Source: Pezicula radicicola (lineage: Eukaryota; Ascomycota; Leotiomycetes; Helotiales; Dermateaceae). From it: a stretch of DNA of 64,000 nucleotides. The notes beneath the pieces are model-generated. The model was not told the DNA's origin, did not search any database, and saw only the letters and a list, made by a program, of their open reading frames with translations. Position numbers and translations under genes: made by a program. The stretch is from assembly GCA_003008705.1 (NCBI GenBank), contig PDUO01000030.1:311985-375984 (forward strand), in the 5' to 3' direction. How positions within the stretch are numbered: position 1 is the stretch's first letter; every line of letters starts with the position of its first letter. This document shows, piece by piece, positions 10,944-21,811 of this stretch.

Positions 10944-13900
10944 ATCGTACTGCAAATGCCGGTATACCAAGGCACGACAACTAGGAGAAGAAAAAGGAGA
11001 AGAAAGAAAAGAAGAAACGACATGAATCTGGGACCACGATTAGAGGTATAATCTCTATATTATAATTTCCGCCGAGAGAACGAAGATACGAATCCGAGAC
11101 GTGATGAGATGAGATGAGTTAATGAAGGGGGCTGGGAACGAGGCGAATCCGAGATGGATGGGTATGTTGCAACGTGCGACCGGGTTCGCAATTCGGACTC
11201 ATCGTACGGATATGATAGGAATGGCGGTTTGATTCTTTTTCCTTCTTTGAGCGTACAGTCCCAAGTGGTCTTATTAGATCTTAAGTCATATAATTACTGC
11301 TGCATATGGGGAGTTTGGGCAAGAATGGACGCGAAGGTTCTGGGGTTCAATCGGATCGGATGAGAATGGGAGCATTTGACTTTAATTCTATTTCTATATT
11401 ATTTAAGTTATTAGTTTGGGAGCCAGGCAGTGTATATATGGGTTTAACTTGAACATATATACTTTACTTGTATATTTACTTTTTGATAAAAAGACCCAAT
11501 CACATACAGGCTACAGTCCTATTATCCGAGTATCTCGCTCTAGGTGAAATAAAAGAGCATTGAGTTTCCGCTTAGTTTCCTCTTCCTTATGTTCAAGACT
11601 CTTGATGGATTAAAAAACTTAGATTTTTAGTATAGGTAAGATCTATATATGTTATAGAGATATACTACGCGTTAGCTAAACTAGAAAAAGCTAGAGAAAG
11701 AAAGCTAGAATAAAAATTTGATATAACTACAATACGACACAGGAGTTTAAAGTTCGAGATAAGGAATTTTTAACCTTGGAGTTGGGAGAAGGAAGGGGGG
11801 TGGGGGGATTAGCTATTTAGGTGATATTTGGATTTTAAAAAGACTGGTAAATGGTTATGTGTTTTAATGGCATTTTAGGTTTTATTTGATAACACAAAGG
11901 TATATATGATTTCGCGTTCTGAGGAATTGTATTATGATTTCTATATATGTAGTTTTATAATAGAGAAATTTATAAGGGGTTGGGAGTGATTTGTATGTGA
12001 AGTGATTGAGGGGATAGATAGATAGCTGAGGTCTTGTTAAGTGGTTGATGAACTATGATTGGAGTTTTATTTTTCTTATAGATCTTTATGGGACTTTCTT
12101 TGGTTTTATGTAATTGTGGGATAGAATTAGATAAATTAATAAATAAATGGGATGCTTTTTTTGTTTTTTGGATGTTTTGAATGTTTACTTGGTGAGATAA
12201 GTGGATTGTGGTTATTTGGATGGTTTGCTTTTTGTTTTGTGTTTGGATAGAGATGTATAGGGGAGTATGGTAGTATTTGGGTGTTAGAGAAGGTTTTGTG
12301 GGTTGGATGAGGTGCTGGGATAGAGGGTGAGGGAATGGAAATGGAGATGGAAGGGAGATGGGGAGTTGTGGAAAGAGGGGTAGGAGGAAGGGGGGGAGTG
12401 AGGTGGAGAGGGAAGAATAAAGGATGGAAGAGAGATAGAAGAGGGGTGAGGGGATGGAAGGATGTAGTTAGATTTAGGTAGTTAAGACTTGTTTGACTTG
12501 AAAGAAAAGGGTCACTTTATAGATGGGTATCAGTTATAAGTAATACAGAGAGTAAGTATGTATTTAATTACAGTCCATCGAAACCAGGCAATTAGGTTAA
12601 GAAAAGAAGAAAAAAAGAATATTAGATATCCTATAACATTATTATTATAGTTATATTCGTTAAGATTGCCTATATTCTTGCTGGTGCTCGTGGCGCTCCT
12701 TTCGGCTTGGAGATAATCCTAAGCTAGGTGCTAGGTTCTGGAGCTCGTGACTCCCCTGGACGTGGTAGGTGGTCTTTTCGGTTTTTCAAGAAGTGTTAGG
12801 GATGTTACAAAATGTTCCCGAGCGTCGTGAAAGTTGCTCGAGCCATTTTCAAGAAGATTTTTGTAAGTAATGCTAGAGGATGAGGCGGAGTTGGTAGAAA
12901 GTAGGTGTTTAAAGGGAAGTTTTTTTTGACAGCAGAATTCATCTTGATAATAAATGATAATGGTTTTAATAAGAGGTAAGTGTTGAGATAGAGTTTTACT
13001 TTGGACATGGAAGGAGGGTGGATTGTAGGTAGATGGTAGTAGTGAGATAGTAGATAATCTAAAAGTCTATATGCTGCTATACGTGCTTCTGAAACCACTG
13101 GAAAACAATATCGAGGGAAATAATCGATAGACTTGGAGTCTCTTAGAGTTGAATAGCTTAATTGTTTTATACGAATTTTTGGGTGGGTTGTTTGTAAAAG
13201 AGCCTTCCTTGGGATCGGCAAACTTCACTTGTACAACGGAAGGCCTTGAGCTGTTGGTCTGAATAAACTTTGGGCACCATAACTATAGACATACTAAGTT
13301 TCAGATAGTCCACACGAAGATACTCTTAGCTTGACAATCTGTAATAAAGTAAAGATCTGACGATCTATCTGTAAAACATTCTGCAATTGAGTAAGAACCA
13401 ACAATCAACTTAGGTGTGTGCCAGTTTTTTATACAAGTGTTTTTGGGAGGCATATGTCTGGCTGTATTTTGACAAATTGTAGATTGCGTTCTCTTTTTAG
13501 AAATAATTGTGTTTAAATACTCTGTTGTGTACCTGAGGTAGTTTCTTTAACTTTGTTTAATAGGTGATTTGGGTCGTTAATTAGTTAATGAATGAGTGAA
13601 TGTTAGAATGAAGTCGATGTTGATATTAATATTAATATATATCCTCCACGTGGGCAGGACAAATTAGTGACTAATATAGTGCAATTGATTAGTTGAGGAG
13701 GCTATGGTTGTATTATATTAGCTGGTGTAGTGTAGGTTCCTGTGAGGTTTCCTGTTTAGAATGTCGGCTAGCTGTCGTTTAGGCAATGCTGTTAGTAAAC
13801 ACAAAGCCGCTATAAAGTAGTTTTTCACCACTAACCTATACCTTACTAAAATTGGAGGTTTGATTGGCACCTTAGACAAATGACATGGCCTTATTTGACT

Positions 13901-14749
13901 CTTCTTGGTCTCTAAACTTCGAAGTTGTTAAAAGAGAATCAAGATAGGGGAGCGAGCAGTAGAACCTTCGCTAAAATAATATGTTTGAAACCTCTTATTG
14001 TTAATTATTACTTTATTAAAAGGGCGTCTGTTGAGATCTTCCTATACTTTGACAAGTACATTTGAAGTGTTTATAGGTAAAGTAGGTATGTGTATTGGTT
14101 GAGAGTTTTAAATGATTTGCTTTGTTTAAGTTTTGCTATAATTTTTAGTGTTATGTTTCAAGACTAGTGTTTGTACATTCAATTCTGAATTTTTCTCCTA
14201 TATTTATGGTAAGATAAAGAGTCTTGACTTATTTTCCTTTCTATTGCATTCACTGTTAGCCTAGAATATGAAAGTTAAGAAACAGGTATTTATAGGACTG
14301 TCTACTAATAAGAAGGTACCTAATTGACTTTAAAATGTATGAGATACTGGAGATATTCAGTTCTCTACTCTGCACAAGTAAATTTGTCTACTTTTAACTC
14401 AAGTTAACTTAAGGTAAATAGCAGAATCTCGGTCACTACTCCTTTTAAGTCATTGTATCCAGTTTCAAAGATCATACACGTTATTGAAATCTATGATTCT
14501 AAGCTTGTTGACTTATTATCTATAGGATGGATAGCAACTCTACAGCTTACAATGGCATCCTTTCTAAAAATTACCTGCTTACCTGTTGAATAACAGGAAT
14601 AGTTAAGTGACCATCCTCTATAAGTACCTAGGGTATTCCGAGCCCCCTCTGTTCCGCACAAAATATAACACCACATTGCCTACCCACATATTGCCCCCAA
14701 ATAACCATTCCGTTCAACACTACATAAATATCCCCTTGTAAAACCCAAC
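10944..14749. other. 3.8-kb gene-poor region with strand-asymmetric G/T and purine tracts
   Basis: No credible gene was found. From about 11,800 to 12,480 the plus strand is strongly G/T- and then G/A-rich. A near-continuous purine tract lies at about 12,300-12,475. A 138-codon minus-strand open frame at 12805-13221 has no ATG at its beginning and no known motif. The remainder is AT-rich with runs of diverged low complexity. Confidence 0.6.
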
Positions 14750-17218
14750 CTAATGACTAAAAGCAAACTCCCTCTCAACAGCAGCCGGAGAAATAGAAGT
14801 ACTAAGACTCATATCCATATCATATCCCTGACTTATACTCTCCATCCTCCTCAGAAAATCCTCAACACTTTCTTTTTCTCCTGCGCCTCCTCCTACTCGT
14901 ACTCCACCATCACCTCCAAGACCATCACTACCTCCTCGCCACCCCACTCCTTCTCCTCCTCTGGCTCCGGCTCCAGCTCCAGTATGTCCAATAGTTACAG
15001 AACGATCCCAACTTCCATTCCAGCTTTGATCCCAACCTAAACTACCACCAGTCCCCCCAATACTTCCCGCAAAACCAAAAGTCTCAACAGCAATCCTAGC
15101 TCTCTCAAATAAATCCACACAAGATCTATACATTTCACCAATTTTACTAAACTTACTATTTTTGACTCCTTTTTTGGTTCCGTTATTGGCTTCAATACCG
15201 AGGAGTGTGAGGAGTGGTTCGATTAGTTCTAGATCGGCTAGGGCGAAGGGGTTTGATGGGTTGGAGAGAGTGTGTGTTAGGAGGGTTGTTGTTGCTGAGA
15301 CGAAGATGTGGAGAACAGCCCTGTTTAGTGGTTGTTGGGGGTTTATTCTTATTATGGGGGGAGGAAAAAGAGTATCTTCTTACCAAATACAAGCATGATT
15401 TCTTCTCGGAGTAACCTGTAATAACTTTATAGCTTTCCTCGCTTCCGTAGCATAAGTTATAGGAGTAGACATAATATGAAGTTCAACCGGATCCTCTGGT
15501 GCCTGAAGTTCATGATATCGAGGAAACACCGATAAGGAATCATAGATAGTAGCTAAGGAATTGAAATAAGCCAATTGTAGGATGACGGGAAGGCGACTTG
15601 ATTCTGAAGTTGGTAATTGAAGGCTTGATCGTCCACTGTAATCTCGTTGGAATTCGATTGGGATACTTGATCTCCAGGTTTGAAGCATGGTTTCGAGTTC
15701 TTTGGCTGCTATTATTCTTTGAGGAATTGATTGGTTCATGGCTTTTACGGAGCAGAGTCTTTTGTAGATTTGTCCTTGGATTAGTGCTAGTTTGAATCGG
15801 TTGTTGAAGAAATTTATATTATCGAAATCGCCGGGACTGGTTAGCGTATTGGTGTTTTCGAACGGCAACTCGACATCCATATCATCATCATCCTGGGTTG
15901 GTGGTAGTCCTGTCTGTAAACTGATATCTTTGTCGAGGGAATACGCAATCCAAAAGACGCGTTTCCGTTCTTCGATTTCGGCTGCGCTGAGACTGGGATC
16001 CTGACATCGCCTATGGAGACCCATTCTCTGCGCTAATTTGATTGCTGATGAAGTCAACAAAGAAACTGGTCCTTGATTTGGTGTTCCTTGTATTACTAAT
16101 GACATTCCAAGTAGGGCCTGTATAGATGAGAGTGTTGGAAGCATTGTGATAAGCTGATTGCTAACTGCAAGAGCGTTTTGAAAGTATCCCCAAGCTTCAC
16201 GATCTTCTTCTTTGTCTATAGCTCGAGCGCCTTCGAATCGGTATGTAAGAGCTAAAACTACATTCACGCATGCCCACCAGCCTAGATCGTTGATATTGGC
16301 GCCCAGTTCTTCAAACGTGTACAAGAAAGTAGCTGGGTCAAAAAGTGGATATGCGGTATTAAAGCCTAGAAAGGACTTTTTAATAAGGTCCAATGCTTTA
16401 TCTTTCGGCGGGAGGGCTTGCAAGGCTCGTCTCGTGGATACTTTATTTGTGGGAGTCCAAAGGGAAATTGCTCTTTGGCTGTTGTCCGGGATATTTGTTG
16501 TGAAGGACGCTGGAGATTGTCAGCTCGGAAAACCACGGAGCAGACTTGAACAATTTACTCTTTTGGAAAGGCACTCCGTAGTCTGAAGCTTGAGGAGACA
16601 CTCCGGCTATGGTAAACGCTGAATCAATCGAGTCATTGCCCTGGATACTTTGGGTCGTCGAATAGGAAGTTCCAGCCTGGGACTGGTCAGAACTTGGTGT
16701 CTGCAATCCTCTAGGCTCAGCCCTCGACTCAGCATCTGCATCATAGTGCTGGTGTTCCACAGCACGCTTTAATTGGTCTTCCATGCATTTCAGTCTCTTC
16801 TCCAGTTCCTCAACATGCTTATCCCTATATCCAATTAGAATATTTTTGATTCTCGACCAAGTTCTAGTTCTTGATAGCTATTGTCTGTTCCCCCGTGTAA
16901 GCGAGAAAGCTTACCTATGCGATCGCCTTGGCACTCGTTTGCCACTGAGGGGCGTGAAATGACACTGAGTCTTGTATTTGATACATTGTGAACAAACTTC
17001 TCCAACTACTTCACAACGAATCTTCTTGTGCCGGCACATATCACATGCCTAATCCGTGTAAGTAAAGTAAACATTTCTATCACTTCAAGAGGAAATAATA
17101 AGAAATAGTAGGAAAATCGAAAGACATAAAACAGGTGAAGACCGACTCTGGTAATGAGCGTAGATTGCTCCTCTCTTCTTGAGCCTGAGCCTGAGCCTGA
17201 GCCTACGGCTTGCGACAT
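14750..17218 (-). CDS. Zn2Cys6 fungal-specific transcription factor
   Basis: Five exons on the minus strand (17147-17218, 16915-17048, 16559-16824, 15384-16509, 14750-15320) give 722 aa with consistent phases. The zinc cluster is canonical: Cys26, 29, 36, 43, 46, 53 (C-x2-C-x6-C-x6-C-x2-C-x6-C), followed by a basic linker and a short coiled coil for dimerisation. A Fungal_trans middle homology region spans about residues 190-400, including a REAWGYFQNA-type segment and RMGLHRR. A glycine-rich low-complexity stretch lies near the C-terminus. A 49-bp intron (donor GTAAAT, branch GCTGAC, acceptor CCAG) removes an apparent frame break at about 16,440. The first intron's donor (GTCGGT) is the weakest part of the model. 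The N-terminus contains four Gly-Ser repeats. Target genes are unknown; control of neighbouring metabolite genes is inference. Confidence 0.87.
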
Positions 17219-17714
17219 TCTGGCGGAGCGGAAGATATTGTCTGTGATAGGGGGGATAATAGAATAGCGAAGGGAGAGAGTGAAAGCAAGATGAACATGC
17301 GCAGACAGGATATACTCCTCGTATCACCTGTAAGAATAAGGCACAGGCTGACTAAGTGGACCAACCGAGTCGCATGAAGTACTTCGTAATCCTTGTCCCG
17401 ATCCCCCCCTTGATTTCAAAGCACGTCAGCTGACTGCAGACAACGAAAATTAACTATAAGTATCTGGGTACTTCCACTGTAGTCACGGATTGCGTAGTAA
17501 CCAGGTTCAGCCATTTGAGGAATGTGAGTATGAATTGCGGTAAGCATTGCAGGAGTCACTTCCGTAGACTCAACGACCTATCATGTACAAGTTCATGTAT
17601 GAACTTCGGTGAAGCCTAGTATGTATCACTGCAGTTTAGTGACGATAGGCTGTCTTTTTACTTCAAGCCCCCACGTCTCCAATCCGCGGCACACTGACAG
17701 ACAGACAGTCGAGC
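17219..17714. other. upstream region of the Zn2Cys6 gene
   Basis: A 496-bp gap between the regulator's ATG and the 3' end of the quinone oxidoreductase gene, both on the minus strand. It must contain the regulator's promoter. No specific operator can be named. Confidence 0.5.
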
Positions 17715-18615
17715 CTAGACCTTCTTCACAAGCGCATTCCAAAAGCTTTCACCCTGAATGGTTGCAATCTCTAGTTCCGTCGCAGAAGGCTGTCTCTGAC
17801 CTGTGGCACCAGAGAAAGTTCCAGCCCCCCAAGCACTTCCACCACGAACCTCGTCAACTCCTACAAGCAAATGTCCTGCCGTTTTGGTCCCAAGTGGAAC
17901 ATAGATAATTCCATGATGTGCAAGCGTGGACATCGCTGCAATGTTAGTAGATTCTTGACCACCTCCTTGGCCTGCAGTAGAGACGAAGAGTCCAGCGTAT
18001 TTCCCCCAGAGACCACCGGTTTTCCAGAGCTGGCCAGTGGAATCCCAGAATGACTTCCACTGTGCTGGGAAGGTGCCGAAACGGGTCGGGATACCTATCC
18101 GGTGTTAGAACTTGAGGAACAGTATTTGTGGGGTTTATGCAGGTATTTACCGAAGAGGAATCCATCATATTTCGCAAGTTCCTCTGGGGTAATGATGGGG
18201 TAATCAGCCTTTGGCGCCGCATACATGGCCTTGAGAACGCCATCGGGGAGGGTTTCAGCGACCCTATCAGTTGTTAGATCAAGATGTTGTCTGGAGAATG
18301 CAATTACTCACTGGAAAATGGTAGCAGTTCCACCAGCTTTCTCAATTCCCTTGAGTTCAGCGAGTGCCAGCTTCTCGATATGACCCCACAAAGAATACTA
18401 TCGCTTGTAAGCGTGGGAGCATGTGAGGCTCAACTAGAATTGTTACTCACATAGACGATAGCCACTCTTGGTGCCATGTTTGCGATTGGTGGGGCTGGTG
18501 CTACTTGTGTGAGTCTTGGCGCAGCCGTATGGGTGTTAGGAGTCGATTTCTCGGTCTTATTCTTATCGGCTTGGTCTTTAAAGCAGCTGTTTATGGCTGA
18601 TACTATGACCCCCAT
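17715..18615 (-). CDS. NAD(P)H:quinone oxidoreductase, WrbA/flavodoxin-like family
   Basis: Four exons (18451-18615, 18312-18397, 18151-18263, 17715-18094) give 247 aa, with introns of 53, 48 and 56 bp. The core starts VAIVYYSLWGHI, the FMN-phosphate loop of the WrbA/type IV quinone oxidoreductase family (fungal Alt a 7-like and Pst2/Ycp4-like proteins). It continues with GIPTRFGTFPAQWKSFWD, a TAGQGGGQE loop and a C-terminal GASTFSG-like segment (here GAGTFSGATG). The family reduces quinones by two electrons and protects against redox stress. The start at 18615 adds a 46-aa extension that begins MGVIVS and has Cys11, which fits N-myristoylation plus palmitoylation and hence membrane anchoring. 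The alternative start is the internal Met47 that begins the flavodoxin fold. Confidence 0.92.
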
Positions 18616-18749
18616 TACGAAGGGACATGTGAGGAAATGGCAGCCTTAAGTATAATCTCTATCGACCGCAACAGCGCATCCATGGCTAGTTTCAATGTTT
18701 TTTGATCTGTATGTGAACTCCTCGAATGAATTGGTCAATTGGCGCATTT

Positions 18750-18960
18750 GAAATCAAATTGAAAATCACGTTACTTAGTAGCCTCCGCTCCGAAAGCATG
18801 TCGTGCGAAGTACGTCGTATTTGACAGTGAAATCTAATTAAAAATCACGTTACTTAGTCATACTTAGAAAGGTTCACTAGACTCCGCTCCGAAAGCACAT
18901 TATACAAAGTATTTGTCAGTACTTAGAACCGACTACAGCTCTCCGCTCTAAAGTGTGATG
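18750..18960. repeat. diverged tandem repeat, 2-3 units
   Basis: Unit 1 begins GAAATCAAATTGAAAATCAC at 18750 and unit 2 begins GAAATCTAATTAAAAATCAC at 18829. Both continue with GTTACTTAGT and later CTCCGCTCCGAAAGCA. A third, shorter CTCCGCTC-type remnant lies near 18,940. Some differences between units are C/T or G/A, which would fit repeat-induced point mutation. Confidence 0.6.
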
Positions 18961-21040
18961 AAATATGTTAATCGTGTAGCGCACATAAAGCTAATAGGTG
19001 CAGGCTGATTGCTTGCACGTGATGTGGAAAGTTTAATTGCATAGTAGATACCTAGTAGCAAACAGATCCGAAGAGTTAACCAAGAAACAAGAGTAAGTGG
19101 CCCTTCGGTCCGTTATATAACGTTATTCTAATAAAGATAATGATAGAGACGATAGATTCCCACTAAGTGCCAGTAGTCTGCACAACTTACACTAAGTGTA
19201 CCTATCAGTAGGGTCATCCATAAAACAAGGACTACGCTAGGGAGGGGCCGGGCCGAAGATTACAGGCTTACAAACTTGATCAGCCATACCCGAGAAGCTC
19301 ATAATCTCCGCGCCGCGCACGTTTCCCACGATCCCACCATATCACTGTACTGTGCCACTCATACGCATTTCTGCTCCCACCACTTTGCCGTACAGTCATA
19401 GTCTCACAGACAGTGACAGTCTCTACTCAGCGAAGGTATCATCGCATTAATGTGACACTCACGAATATGCAATGAAGAGACAGTCAAAACAAGACAGCCA
19501 AGGACAATTAATTACCACAAATCAGCGCTATAGATATTAAAACATTAATGGATTCCTAATACTGCGTACAATACGTACAATACACCGAGTAGAATAGGAC
19601 GTTTCCCTATAATGGAAAGTAAGCCGAAAGATGTACAGTACACTACCAACTAATAGTATTTGTTATAGATGACTAGGGACCTGCCTATTTAGGCTATTAG
19701 CGGCTTGTGATACCGTCTGTATGTACTCAGCAATATCTCCTGCCAAGAGTCGCAGCTCATGCTCCAAAATCAGTTAGTTCTCTTAGAAGATGCATCCAAT
19801 ACCGAGTAGAGCTGCGGCTCCTGGCTGGCGTTATTGTTAAGTGGGTACGGCACAAACATCCAGAAGTACAGTAAGATTCTAGAAAACTGGAGAAGTCTGG
19901 AAACTATCCGGACGGCTGCAACTAAATACTTAGTAACATAAGCAAGCATAACCGAAAAACAGAAATTTGTAGACACCTACTTCAGTAAAAAATCATAATA
20001 TTACAATTGGCCCAAATTTACGATCAGATACTGGCTATGTAAACACATTATGTTGACCCAATCACCAAGAGTTAAGAGTTCGGTACACTAAGCGAAGTCC
20101 GGGAGAAGCTCGGCTATGCTGGCGGATTACTGTAGTTGTCCTAGCAGAAGCATTTCCCAAATTTGGACGGGAACCTTTGTCGACACTTGGGCCACAAGGT
20201 GACGTGCCCGTTATTTTCCGCTTTCCCACCAGGCAATGTCAATAGTTGACTGTCTTCTTTGGGAATAGTGTGAACAGGGGAAGTAGACGAGAATACTACA
20301 AAATAGTATAACTTTATAACTACTTAATAGAAAAACTTATACTTTGTTCTAGGATACTTATATAAGTCTAAAGATTAGGTCACTTAATTCTCTCTACTTA
20401 ATATAACTATATTTGTTAGATAATTAGAAGCAATCGATTTATTCGCTAGATAATTTAATGCCTTACCTCGCTTAAATAGTTTGTTAGTCGGTGCCGGAGC
20501 AGCCCTACAGATAGGCTCTAGGAGGGTATCCGACCAGGACCGACCCTCGTCTGTGGGTAAGATTGCTTTCCCACGCACTTCTTGCCAATATGGCCAATGA
20601 ATTCTGCTTTAGTGACACGTCGATCAGCCATAGCAGAGGTCACACTCGTAGATGAGCAAAGTGGTTCATCGACCTCCGGACGTCCGTTTAACAAATAACC
20701 CTACGACGGGATATACTTCAACTTAGTCTAAGCTTAGAGCACGTTTGACAACTACCCTGTATTTTAACCTCCCGGCAATGTGTTCTAGTCACAATCTCGA
20801 TCGGGATTAGCTAGAGCCAAGCTTTGATTATGCCGTCTGATGTCCTGCTTCTACAGCACAGTCCACCCACTCCCCCGAATAGAGGTTATTTTCCCTGCCA
20901 GGGCATATGAACAAGGGGGTAAGGTAGTGACAGAACCAGGGCCAGTTGACCAGTCAGGATATAGAACCAAGGCATTCCACGATCTCCATAGGCAACTTCG
21001 CTAGATTTACGTTACTGCTTCTATCTAGACTCCATGACGA

Positions 21041-21278
21041 CTACTATCCCCCCCTTATTAATGGTTATTTAGTGGGCGGGTGGAACCAGCTGTCAGGGGG
21101 GTCTAGCAAATAGAAAATACTGCTTCTATGACCTGGTTTTTACAATAGACTAGATTTTGGCCTGTGCAACGCGGTAGGCAAGGGCTTCTTAGGGGCTTCA
21201 ACCACTCAGAGTATGCCCTTCATAGCTCCGACCCATAGAGCCCACTAAATAACCATTAATAAGGGGGGGGGATAGTAG
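21041..21278. repeat. fold-back element with about 37-bp inverted arms
   Basis: The arm at 21041-21077 (CTACTATC, C7, TTATTAATGG, then TTATTTAGTGGGC) is matched in reverse complement at 21240-21278. The only difference is the homopolymer length: seven C against nine G. The interior is about 160 bp. A third, weaker copy of the arm lies near 21,348-21,380. No coding frame is present, which suggests a MITE or a fold-back transposon relic. Confidence 0.7.
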
Positions 21279-21811
21279 CATGCTCTAGTTAGTTAGATTC
21301 CCTCGTTTTCTGTTACGCTCCCTGGTAAATGGTCTTGTCAGTCCCACTGAATAACCACTTTCTTACGGGGAGGGCGGGTGGTAAGCAGAATCCTAGCATT
21401 CGAAACCTCACTATAGGCTATTATTCATTATTCGTGGCGCTTTCTTTTGGTTTTGACCTCTAATGGCGGTTCGGAGGCGCCGGTCTGACCACCATACCAC
21501 CTTTCTCATACAGCAAAGTGAGGATCCATTGTCAAAATCCAAATCAAGCACCCTAGAGATAAGAGAGATAACGCAATGGAAGTGGCGTAGTGCTGGAAAC
21601 GCGCATGTACGGTAGACACGGTTGCATTTTATGAACGCAGGACCATGTCACTTAGTAAAACATCCCCTAGTTAAACATTTCTCTATTCTATGAATTCTGT
21701 ACCCCTCCGTCACTATCTATACTTCGCAATTTTATCTATAGCGATATCCTCTGGATAAACCAACTTTTGTTTAATTCGGTTTGCTCGTAAAGATTCGTCC
21801 CCTACCCGACA

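Larger units (their letters stand above)
18616..21811. other. 3.2-kb AT-rich gene-poor region with diverged repeats
   Basis: No gene was recognised. It holds a diverged tandem repeat just upstream of the quinone reductase and a fold-back element near 21.0-21.3 kb, listed separately. The many stops and TA-rich composition fit long-inactive repeat DNA. Confidence 0.6.

Noticed and set aside
12805..13221. 138-codon minus-strand open frame
   Set aside because: It does not begin with ATG, lies in low-complexity DNA and has no recognisable motif.
16423..16560. Frame break in the first regulator as a frameshift
   Set aside because: A 49-bp intron with a standard donor, branch site and acceptor (16510-16558) restores the frame exactly.
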